Assembly (NCBI GenBank): GCA_036675505.1
Contig: JAKFEW010000126.1
Coordinates: forward strand, 1 to 5,222
Direction of reading: 5' to 3'
Length of the DNA stretch: 5,222 nucleotides
Source: JAKFEW01 sp036675505
GTDB lineage: Bacteria > Cyanobacteriota > Sericytochromatia > S15B-MN24 > JAQBPE01
Position 1 is the first letter of the stretch; the number at the start of each line of letters is the position of its first letter. Made by a program: the position numbers and the translations under genes. Of the stretch, positions 1-5,065 are shown in pieces. The notes below the pieces were generated by a model. The model searched no databases and was not told the DNA's origin. It saw nothing but the letters and a program-made list of their open reading frames with translations.

Positions 1-1503
1 GCGCCCGCCGCGACCGCCGCACCCGCCACGCCCCCCGCGACCGCCGCCCCGCCGGCGACCCCCGACGCCGGCGCCCCCAGCGCCGTCCAACACGTGGTCC
101 TCGCGGGCGGGGTCTACGACGAGCAGGGCGCCGCGGTGGACGGCGCCATGATCACGATCCGCTCGCTCAACACGGCCGCGTCGTATGAGGCGACCACCGT
201 GACGAACGCGGGGGCTTGGGTCGTGAACGACGTGCCGGAAGGCGTGAACGTCGAGGTCGTCGCCACCAAGGCCAACTGGACGCTCCGCAAGCGCGTCGGC
301 TCCTTCCAGGCCGACACGGATTCGCGGAACACGCTGAACTTCGGCGCGCCCGGCAACCGGCCGGACGGCGGCGCGGCGTTCTTCCTCTCGAACCGGCCCG
401 AGGTGATCGCCACGGAGCCCGCGCATGCGGCCGAGAAGCAGGACCCGACGGCGCTCCTCTACAAGCTGCGCCTCAGCGAGCCGCTCAGCGACAGCGGCCG
501 CAAGCGCTTCGAGGACGCGTTGCGCGTCTTCCCCGCGAACCAGTACGCGAGCCCGGGGGGCGCGGCCGCCGACCTGTCCGCGCAGGACGACGCCGGCGCG
601 GTCGACGTCGAGGCCACCTACGACTACGTCATCAAAGAAGGCACGCTCTTCCTCGATGACGCGGCCACCTCGGCGACCGTCAGCTGGGACGAGGCCAAGA
701 CCGTGGCGACGATCGAGCTCAAGGCGCCGCTGATCGCCGACAAGGCGAACGCCGCGAAGTACCAGGTGGGGCTCGTGGCGAGCGCCGCGGAGGAGCCCGA
801 GATCGAAGACCTCCAGGGCAAGCAGCTCGGCACCAGCGACGCGGGCGTCCTCTCGGCCTACCCCGCCGCGGGCAACCTGATCCGCAACGTCTTCAAGAAG
901 GGCACCCTCGCGATCGACGACGAGGCGGGCTCGGCGGCGGATCGCTGGAACGCGACCCACGACTCGGTCGCCACGTTCAAGTTGAGCAAGGACGCGGTGG
1001 CCCCCACGCTGGCGGCGATCAAGGTGAACGTGATCGGCAACGACACGCGTATCGAGCTGACCTTCTCGGAGGCGATGGCCGCCCACGACGACACAGCGGG
1101 GTACTTCGACGCGGCGATCACGACCCTCGCGAACTACAGCTTCGCCGTCGCCGAGCAAGCCGCCGACCTCGACCTCGACCTCGAGGGCGATGCCGATCTG
1201 CCGACCGTGAACCCGGGCGTCGAAGCGGTCTACGGCGACGAGGACGACGACCTCGAGGCCGAGTTCCGCCTGGTCGACGAGGACGGCACCGCCAACAACG
1301 GGCAGACCCAGGCGGGCGACATCGAGGTGAAGGTCTCGCCGCGCAACGCCAAGGTCGTCTGGATCACGATCGAGGGGCGCACCGACTGGTTCGACGCGGG
1401 GCTCGACGCGATCAAGGGCCGCGCGGAGGGCTTCGGCGACCCGGCCGGCAACGACATCACGGACGCGAGCGCCGACGCCCACACCCCGATCGGCAACCTG
1501 TGA
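1..1503 (+). CDS. Modular Ig-like surface/secreted protein, C-terminal 500 residues (5' partial)
   Basis: The frame is open from base 1 to the TGA at 1501-1503, so the start lies upstream; the internal GTG at 94 is only the first start-like codon, not a likely start. Counting from the first visible codon, residues 1-30 form an Ala/Pro/Thr-rich linker with two 9-residue repeats. Residues 33-115 resemble a carboxypeptidase-regulatory-like beta sandwich (GGVYDEQGAAVDGAMITI, then a TNAGAWVVNDVPEG turn). Residues about 134-260 and 332-490 look like two SbsA/Big_5-type Ig-like regions; the second carries the typical IELTFSEAM near residue 350 and a closing GDPAGNDI. An acidic stretch (DLDLDLEGDAD, GDEDDDLEAE) lies at about 390-420 and could bind cations. 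No C-terminal anchor or LPXTG motif is visible. Such proteins are usually exported and act in cell-surface architecture or adhesion; the exact role is unknown. The convergent neighbour ends 39 bp away, with no clear terminator between them. Confidence 0.85.
   Translation, partial: APAATAAPATPPATAAPPATPDAGAPSAVQHVVLAGGVYDEQGAAVDGAMITIRSLNTAASYEATTVTNAGAWVVNDVPEGVNVEVVATKANWTLRKRVGSFQADTDSRNTLNFGAPGNRPDGGAAFFLSNRPEVIATEPAHAAEKQDPTALLYKLRLSEPLSDSGRKRFEDALRVFPANQYASPGGAAADLSAQDDAGAVDVEATYDYVIKEGTLFLDDAATSATVSWDEAKTVATIELKAPLIADKANAAKYQVGLVASAAEEPEIEDLQGKQLGTSDAGVLSAYPAAGNLIRNVFKKGTLAIDDEAGSAADRWNATHDSVATFKLSKDAVAPTLAAIKVNVIGNDTRIELTFSEAMAAHDDTAGYFDAAITTLANYSFAVAEQAADLDLDLEGDADLPTVNPGVEAVYGDEDDDLEAEFRLVDEDGTANNGQTQAGDIEVKVSPRNAKVVWITIEGRTDWFDAGLDAIKGRAEGFGDPAGNDITDASADAHTPIGNL
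10..63 (+). repeat. Two imperfect 27-bp tandem units encoding an Ala/Thr/Pro linker
   Basis: The 13-mer CCGCGACCGCCGC occurs at 8-20 and again at 35-47, a 27-bp (nine-codon) period. In protein it gives ATAAPATPP followed by ATAAPPATP. It is the visible end of a low-complexity linker that may hold more copies upstream of the window. Such linkers commonly join a lipid anchor or signal peptide to extracellular domains. Confidence 0.6.
1165..1182 (+). repeat. (GACCTC)x3 hexanucleotide repeat in the acidic segment
   Basis: Three perfect tandem copies of GACCTC encode Asp-Leu three times inside the second Ig-like region. The repeat is in frame, so copy-number change would add or remove DL pairs without a frameshift. 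It is short and may have no function beyond coding. Confidence 0.5.
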
Positions 1504-1542
1504 TCGCCCGAGCGCCGCTGAACGCCGGAGCGCCGCCGAGCG

Positions 1543-2427
1543 TCAGGCCGCCGCGGGCGCAGCCGGGCGCTCCACGGCCAGGTACACCCCGGCGAGGATG
1601 ATCGCCGCGAGCGCCGCGCGCCCGGGCCCGAAAGGCTCGCCCAGGAGCGCGGCGCCCAGCATCAGCGTGCCCACGGGCATCAGGTACACGAAGATGCCGG
1701 CGGTGGAGACTTGCATGCGCGCGATCGCCCACTGCCAGAGCAGGTAGGCCACGCCCGAGGCCACCAGCCCGAGGTAGGCGATCGCCGCCCAGCCAGCCAG
1801 GCTGGTGGGCAAGAGCGGCCCGCCGACGAGCAGCGCCTCGGCGATCGCGAAGGGCACCAGGCCGATCGTGCCGACCAGGAACATGCCGGTGAGCGCCGTG
1901 AGCGCGGGCAGCTGGCTGGCGAGCTGCTTGCTCTGGATGCCGTAGGCGGTGCCGAGCACCATCACGACCAGCATCAGGGCGTCGCCGGGGCCGGTCGTCG
2001 CCAGGTTCGGGCCGATCAGCGCGACCATGCCGGCGCAGGCGATCAAGGCGCCCAGCACCTGGCGCAGCGTCATCCGCTCGCGCAGGAAGACGCAGGCCGC
2101 CGCGGCCGTGAGCAGCGGGCTCGCGGCCGTGAACATCGCGGAGTTGCCCGCCGTCGTGTACATGAGCGCCGTGTTCTCGAACGCGAAGGTCCCGACCGTG
2201 CCGGTCATGGCGGCCCAGACCACCGGGCGCCAGGCCGCGCGCGGCACGAAGAAGCGGCGGCGCAGCACGAGGTGCGCGGCGAACAGCGCGGCGGTCGCGA
2301 GCGTGAGGCGCGCGAGCGCGCAGGCCATCGGGGCGGCCTCGCTCACGGCGATCTTGGTCGCGACGAAGGCCGCCGACCAGATCGTGACGGCGGTGAGCAG
2401 GGCGAAGACAGGGGCAGGGAAGACCAT
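1543..2427 (-). CDS. EamA/DMT-superfamily transporter (10 TM helices)
   Basis: A 294-residue, strongly hydrophobic protein with the two-fold EamA layout, normal length for the drug/metabolite transporter family. Predicted helices lie near residues 5-26, 36-55, 67-87, 96-115, 123-141, 149-167, 174-196, 211-231, 243-263 and 268-286. The first EamA half ends with a characteristic P104..LRER117..LG126..G133 pattern; the second repeats it as P251..LGEP265..AAIILAGVYL. It is an inner-membrane exporter or permease of small metabolites; the substrate cannot be read from sequence. The ATG at 2427 is the first in-frame start after the upstream region. It has only a weak AGGT 3 nt away; a perfect AGGAGGTG lies 25 nt upstream, too far to serve it and inside a terminator stem. 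The leader downstream of that stem is about 20 nt, so transcription is either read-through from the EF-hand gene or from a promoter overlapping the terminator. Confidence 0.9.
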   Translation of the reverse strand: MVFPAPVFALLTAVTIWSAAFVATKIAVSEAAPMACALARLTLATAALFAAHLVLRRRFFVPRAAWRPVVWAAMTGTVGTFAFENTALMYTTAGNSAMFTAASPLLTAAAACVFLRERMTLRQVLGALIACAGMVALIGPNLATTGPGDALMLVVMVLGTAYGIQSKQLASQLPALTALTGMFLVGTIGLVPFAIAEALLVGGPLLPTSLAGWAAIAYLGLVASGVAYLLWQWAIARMQVSTAGIFVYLMPVGTLMLGAALLGEPFGPGRAALAAIILAGVYLAVERPAAPAAA

Positions 2428-2440
2428 GGGACCTGGGGCG

Positions 2441-2475
2441 CGAACAAAGGCCCACCTCCTGATCGAGGCGGGCCT
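2441..2475 (-). terminator. Intrinsic terminator after the EF-hand gene
   Basis: Read on the minus strand, AGGCCCGCCTC (2475-2465) pairs with GAGGTGGGCCT (2458-2448): an 11-bp stem with one G-U wobble and a six-base loop. TTGTT follows directly, so with the last stem base the tail is UUUGUU. The stem begins 25 nt after the EF-hand stop codon. On the plus strand no T-run follows, so it acts toward the minus direction. The U-tract is short and interrupted, so some read-through into the transporter gene is likely. Confidence 0.7.
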
Positions 2476-2500
2476 CTGAATAACCGGGGGAAAGGGGTTT

Positions 2501-2920
2501 TTAGATGTCGACCGAACCGTAGTTCGTCATCTTCTCGCCGAACTCCTTGTTGAAGAGGTCCAGCTCCTGCTTGGGCTTGCGCGTCAGCCAACCCCAGAAG
2601 CCACGGCTCGTCATCTGGCCGTCGCCGTCCTTGTCGAACTTCTTGACCTCGGCTGCGAGCTCTTCGCGGGTGACCTGGCCGTCGCGGTTGGCGTCGGCGG
2701 CGTAGAACAGGTCGCGCATCGTGTAGACCGAGGTCGAGATGGTGAGCTGGTCTTCCTTGTAGCTGTTGACGTCGGTCTTCGAGCGGACGCGCTCGTCGGG
2801 GTTCTTGAGCTTGTTCCAGATGCCGTCGGGGCGCTTGAGGTCGATCACGCCGCTCTTGTTGTGGTCGTACTTGTACATGGCTTCGGTGACGATGTGGTTG
2901 ACGGAAAGCTGCTTGCCCAT
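2501..2920 (-). CDS. Small EF-hand calcium-binding protein
   Basis: A 139-residue protein with no signal peptide or membrane segment, so probably cytoplasmic. Three EF-hand-like loops are visible. Loop 1, residues 19-30 (D19, N21, S23, G24, D27), has Arg at position 12. Loop 2, residues 76-87 (D76, N78, D80, G81, T84), has the canonical Glu87. Loop 3, residues 96-107 (D96, D98, D100, G101, T104), has Gly at position 12. Only loop 2 has a full ligand set by EF-hand rules. Loops 2 and 3 start 20 residues apart, so they must share a single helix (EELAAEVKKF) rather than the usual helix-loop-helix pair. The C-terminus is aromatic and basic (FWGWLTRKPKQ), then charged. The likely role is Ca2+ sensing or buffering; no partner is visible. 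Start: ATG at 2920 with AAGGAG 8 nt upstream. The gene is transcribed divergently from the CAP gene. Confidence 0.85.
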   Translation of the reverse strand: MGKQLSVNHIVTEAMYKYDHNKSGVIDLKRPDGIWNKLKNPDERVRSKTDVNSYKEDQLTISTSVYTMRDLFYAADANRDGQVTREELAAEVKKFDKDGDGQMTSRGFWGWLTRKPKQELDLFNKEFGEKMTNYGSVDI

Positions 2921-2928
2921 GACGGTGG

Positions 2929-2934
2929 CTCCTT
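2929..2934 (-). promoter_or_regulatory. Shine-Dalgarno site of the EF-hand gene
   Basis: AAGGAG on the minus strand, eight bases before the ATG at 2920. It is the best-spaced ribosome site in the region and fixes the start. Unlike the plus-strand genes, I see no strong hairpin covering it. Confidence 0.8.
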
Positions 2935-3175
2935 ATTCAAACCCTTTGCGGGGGCGACTCACAAAACGCGGAGGCTGGCGACGACTGGCTTGTGATTAGG
3001 TTATATGGGTCAAGGCCCGATCCCTGACGTGAGTTTGGTAAAGGACAATTTAAGGTTGGGAATAGATTCATTTAAGGCCGCTCAAGTTCAATCGCCGACC
3101 CCGAAAAAACCGCTCCTGTAAACTTAATCCGCCTTTTACCGTTCACGACGAATTAACATCCGAAGAGCCTCCTCG
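2935..3175. promoter_or_regulatory. Lower-GC divergent intergenic region
   Basis: Bases 3001-3180 are about 47% GC by count, against very GC-rich genes on both sides; a promoter region for both flanking genes is expected here. For the minus-strand EF-hand gene, TATAAC (GTTATA at 3000-3005) matches the -10 consensus at five of six positions. I find no good -35 at 16-18 bp; TTGACC at 3013-3008 is too close to pair with it. For the plus strand, AT-rich hexamers such as TAAACT (3119-3124) and TAACAT (3154-3159) exist, but none has a well-spaced -35. The direct repeat at 3048-3077 and a 38-codon open frame (3005-3121) also fall here. Divergent promoters are inferred from layout, not from a clear match. 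Confidence 0.45.
3048..3077 (+). repeat. Direct repeat ATTTAAGG, 22-bp spacing
   Basis: ATTTAAGG occurs at 3048-3055 and 3070-3077. The 22-bp centre-to-centre distance is about two helical turns, which would put both copies on the same face of DNA, as is typical for a regulator binding two half-sites. The position between divergent genes fits an operator, but two copies of an AT-rich 8-mer could also be chance. Confidence 0.35.
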
Positions 3176-3232
3176 GTGTCCCGGGCGTGGGAGAGAGTCG
3201 CCAGGGACAAAGACGTCGGGAAGGAGGCTTTC
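3160..3232 (+). promoter_or_regulatory. Candidate SD-masking RNA leader of the CAP gene
   Basis: AGCCTCCT (3166-3173) is perfectly complementary to AGGAGGCT (3222-3229), which contains the SD of the CAP gene; with a G-U and an A-U pair beyond, the stem is 10 bp. Inside the loop, TGTCCC-g-GGCG (3177-3187) pairs with CGCC-a-GGGACA (3199-3209), giving a 10-bp hairpin with one G-A mismatch. CCGA (3160-3163) can instead pair with TCGG at 3173-3176 or 3216-3219, giving alternative folds that would free the SD. This is the architecture of a translational switch or thermosensor. I do not recognise a known riboswitch class, and function is inferred from base pairing alone. Confidence 0.4.
3221..3227 (+). 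promoter_or_regulatory. Shine-Dalgarno deciding the CAP start
   Basis: AAGGAGG ends five bases before the ATG at 3233. It selects that ATG over an in-frame GTG at 3176, which has no SD at suitable spacing (AGAG at 3164-3167 is weak) and would add 19 residues without family resemblance. Confidence 0.8.
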
Positions 3233-3892
3233 ATGCGGCTATCGGGATCAGGTTGGCAAGGGCCAAGGGTCGTACCACCACCCGCCTCGCGGCCGAGCAG
3301 CGCGAGCACCCCCACAGGCGGCGCCGCGCCGCTCGCGCCGCCGGCGCTGCCGCCCGCGCTGTCGCGCCAGCCGGCCTGGACCACGGTGCCCTCCAAGCCC
3401 AACCTGCTCGCGGCTGGCCAGGCCTGGACGGCCGAGACCTGGGCCACCATCAAGCAGCACCTCGCGAGGCTCGCGCCGAGCACCCAGGTCGCGGGCTACA
3501 CCGATGGCCGGTCCTTCACGCAACGGGTGGTGGACCTCACCAACCGCGAGCGCTCGATCCGCGGCCTGCCGCCGGTCACGGCGAAGTACGGCCTGCAGTA
3601 CGCGGCGGAGAAGCGCAACACCGACATGATCGTGCGCGGCTACTTCGACCACGTCGACCCGAGCGGCCGCGACCCGTTCTGGCTGCTGCGGCAGAACGGC
3701 ATGCGCTACGCCACCGCGGGCGAGAACATCGCCATGGGCCAGCGCAGCCCGGAAGACGTCGTGCGCGACTGGATGAACAGCCCGGGCCACCGCGCGAACA
3801 TCCTCAACCCGCGGTTCGGCCACATCGGCGTGAGCGCCGTGCAAAACAGCGCGACCGGCCAGATCTACTGGACGCAGATCTTCACGAACTGA
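3233..3892 (+). CDS. CAP/SCP (YkwD-type) domain protein
   Basis: 219 residues from the ATG chosen by the SD. Residues 11-48 are a Pro/Ala/Ser-rich linker; about 93-219 form a bacterial CAP domain of the YkwD kind, normal in length. Visible signatures are VVDLTNRERSIRGLPP (99-114), YFDHVDPSGRDPF (137-149), AGENIAMG (162-169), DWMNSPGHRANILNPRFGHIGV (179-200) and the final YWTQIFTN. His140, Glu164 and His186 occupy the positions of the conserved CAP cavity, which in the wider superfamily can bind metal. Family members are usually secreted or spore/cell-surface proteins of unclear biochemical role. Oddly, no signal peptide is visible from either the ATG or the upstream GTG: the N-terminus (MRLSGSGWQGPRVV) lacks a hydrophobic core. 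Export by another route or a cytoplasmic role are both open. rtcA follows after 49 bp on the same strand, so cotranscription is possible. Confidence 0.9.
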   Translation: MRLSGSGWQGPRVVPPPASRPSSASTPTGGAAPLAPPALPPALSRQPAWTTVPSKPNLLAAGQAWTAETWATIKQHLARLAPSTQVAGYTDGRSFTQRVVDLTNRERSIRGLPPVTAKYGLQYAAEKRNTDMIVRGYFDHVDPSGRDPFWLLRQNGMRYATAGENIAMGQRSPEDVVRDWMNSPGHRANILNPRFGHIGVSAVQNSATGQIYWTQIFTN

Positions 3893-3907
3893 GCCCGGTC
3901 GCGGTAC

Positions 3908-3939
3908 GCTCCTGCCGGGCCGCGCGGCCCGGGAGTAGC
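3908..3939 (+). promoter_or_regulatory. GC palindrome overlapping the rtcA SD
   Basis: CCGGGCCGCGCGGCCCGG (3915-3932) is a perfect 18-bp palindrome. It extends through GCTcCTg (3908-3914) and gAGtAGC (3933-3939), giving 15-base arms with two mismatches. The rtcA SD, GGGAG at 3931-3935, lies in the 3' arm, so a folded transcript would hide it. There is no T-run after it, so it is a poor intrinsic terminator for the CAP gene. It could be a translational attenuator, an mRNA-stabilising 3' hairpin for CAP, or a DNA operator. Confidence 0.55.
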
Positions 3940-3941
3940 CC

Positions 3942-4991
3942 ATGAACGAGCCAGTCACGATCGACGGCGCCCAGGGCGAGGGCGGCGGCCAGATCATCCG
4001 CACGAGCCTCACGCTGGCGGCCCTCACCGGCCGCCCGCTCGCGCTCGTGCGCATCCGCGCGGGCCGGCGCAATCCGGGCCTGCAGGCCCAGCACCTGACC
4101 GCCGCGCGGGCCGCCGCCGCGCTCTGCGACGCGACGCTCACGGGCGCCGAGCTCGGCTCCGAGCGCCTCACCTTCACGCCGCGCGCGCCTGTGCGGGCCG
4201 CCGACCACGCCTTCGCGATCGGCACGGCCGGCGCGACCACCCTGGTGGCCCAGACCGCCCTGCTGCCGCTCGCGCTCGCGGGCGGCGGGCGCGTGCAGAT
4301 CGAAGGCGGCACGCACGTCGCCTTCGCGCCGACCGCCGATTACCTCAGCGAGGTGTATCTCCCGGCGCTCGCCGCCGCGGGCCTGGATCTCACGGCTCGC
4401 CTGACGCGGCCCGGCTTCTTCCCGCGCGGCGGCGGGCTGCTCGAGCTCGACGTGCGGGCCGGCCACCCGCGCCCGCTGGTACGCGAGACGCGCGGGGCGT
4501 TGCTCGGCGTGCATGCGCGGGTGCTCACGTCGCGCCTGCCGACCCAGGTGGGCGAGCGCGGCGCCGACGCCTTGCAAGAGGCCCTCGTAGGCCTGCCCGT
4601 GCCCGTGACCGTCGAGATCGTGGAGTCCGAGGCGGCGAGCCCTGGCGCCGCCGTGCTGATCGTGGCCGCGACGGCGGCCGGCCCGGCCGGCTTCTCGGCG
4701 CTCGGCGAGCGCGGCAAGCGCATGGAGGACGTGGCCCTCGAGGCGGCCGACGCTCTCGCGGCCTGGCTCGCCCACGGCGCGGCGGTCGACGAGCATCTCG
4801 CCGACCAGCTCGTGCCCGTGCTGGCGCTCGCGCGCGGCGAGAGCCGCTGGACGACCTGGCCGGTGACCGAGCACCTGCGGACCGTCTTGCAGGTGGTGCA
4901 GCGCTTCCTGCCGGTGGAGGCGCGGCTCGAGGAGGCGCCGGACGGGTTCGGGCGCGTCACGCTGATCGGCGCGGGCTGGCCCGCCGCCTGA
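3942..4991 (+). CDS. rtcA: RNA 3'-terminal phosphate cyclase
   Basis: Converts RNA 3'-phosphate ends to 2',3'-cyclic phosphates with ATP, through a covalent enzyme-AMP intermediate; cytoplasmic. The 349 residues compare with about 340 for the family. The N-terminal motif DGAQGEGGGQIIRTSL (8-23) and the following IRAGRRNPGLQAQHLTA (38-54) closely match E. coli RtcA as I recall it. Glu13, Arg20, Arg39 and Gln50 correspond to its active-site residues. The family signature appears as PGFFPRGGGLLEL (157-169). HLADQLV (285-291) supplies Asp288, and EHLRTVLQVVQRFLPV (310-325) supplies His311, the expected nucleotidylated histidine (E. coli His309). With this His it is RtcA-like rather than the non-catalytic Rcl1 type. 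The usual Asn four residues after the His is Val here. ATG at 3942 has GGGAG six bases upstream. No rtcB ligase or sigma-54 activator rtcR is seen in the window. Confidence 0.95.
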   Translation: MNEPVTIDGAQGEGGGQIIRTSLTLAALTGRPLALVRIRAGRRNPGLQAQHLTAARAAAALCDATLTGAELGSERLTFTPRAPVRAADHAFAIGTAGATTLVAQTALLPLALAGGGRVQIEGGTHVAFAPTADYLSEVYLPALAAAGLDLTARLTRPGFFPRGGGLLELDVRAGHPRPLVRETRGALLGVHARVLTSRLPTQVGERGADALQEALVGLPVPVTVEIVESEAASPGAAVLIVAATAAGPAGFSALGERGKRMEDVALEAADALAAWLAHGAAVDEHLADQLVPVLALARGESRWTTWPVTEHLRTVLQVVQRFLPVEARLEEAPDGFGRVTLIGAGWPAA

Positions 4992-5010
4992 CGAACGAGC
5001 GGTCGTTGTC
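4990..5010. promoter_or_regulatory. Operator-like palindrome overlapping the rtcA stop and next -35
   Basis: AACGA (4994-4998) and TCGTT (5003-5007) flank GCGG. Skipping the G at 4993, GAC (4990-4992) continues the symmetry with GTC (5008-5010), so as RNA it is an 8-bp stem with one bulge. The short arms with a 4-bp centre resemble many TetR-type operators, and it overlaps the candidate -35 at 5006-5011. It lacks a T-run, so termination of rtcA is less likely. Confidence 0.45.
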
Positions 5011-5034
5011 CGGCCCTGACCCCGTGCCTAAGAT
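5006..5034 (+). promoter_or_regulatory. Candidate sigma-70-type promoter of the lipoprotein gene
   Basis: TTGTCC (5006-5011) and TAAGAT (5029-5034) each match the -35 and -10 consensus at four of six positions and are separated by exactly 17 bp. TAAGAT is AT-rich in strongly GC-rich surroundings. Transcription would begin near 5041, giving a leader of about 25 nt before the ATG at 5066. Confidence 0.5.
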
Positions 5035-5039
5035 GGAAG

Positions 5040-5056
5040 CGGGCGACGGTCGCCCG
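5040..5056 (+). promoter_or_regulatory. Leader hairpin abutting the lipoprotein SD
   Basis: CGGGCGA (5040-5046) and TCGCCCG (5050-5056) form a perfect 7-bp stem with a CGG triloop. Its last base is the first G of the SD GGAGG (5056-5060). If transcription starts near 5041 the hairpin sits at the extreme 5' end of the mRNA, where it could protect the transcript or tune ribosome access. Confidence 0.45.
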
Positions 5057-5065
5057 GAGGTCGGC

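Noticed and set aside
1504..1542. Bidirectional terminator between convergent genes
   Set aside because: The 39-bp gap holds a 9-bp direct repeat (GAGCGCCGC at 1510 and 1528) but no convincing inverted repeat or T-run.
1457..2455. Long minus-strand open frame overlapping the transporter
   Set aside because: It is out of frame with the EamA gene, rich in Arg/Ala/Gly/His with no domain pattern, and explained by GC-rich codon bias. The AGGAGGTG near its GTG is part of the terminator stem.
3204..3220. GGGACAAAGACGTCGGG resembling parts of GEMM (c-di-GMP) or guanidine-III riboswitches
   Set aside because: Only a short string is similar; the conserved flanking elements and pairing of those classes are not present.
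3176..3232. GTG at 3176 as the CAP start
   Set aside because: No well-placed SD, and the extra 19 residues look like leader. The ATG at 3233 has a perfect AAGGAGG at 5-nt spacing.
3915..3932. Intrinsic terminator for the CAP gene
   Set aside because: The stem is strong, but GAGTAGCCC follows instead of a T-run, so it is recorded as a regulatory hairpin.
3248..4874. Two long minus-strand open frames (3248-4312 and 3882-4874) opposite CAP and rtcA
   Set aside because: Arg/Ala/Gly-rich antisense shadows of two well-recognised genes; long stop-free antisense frames are expected at this GC content.
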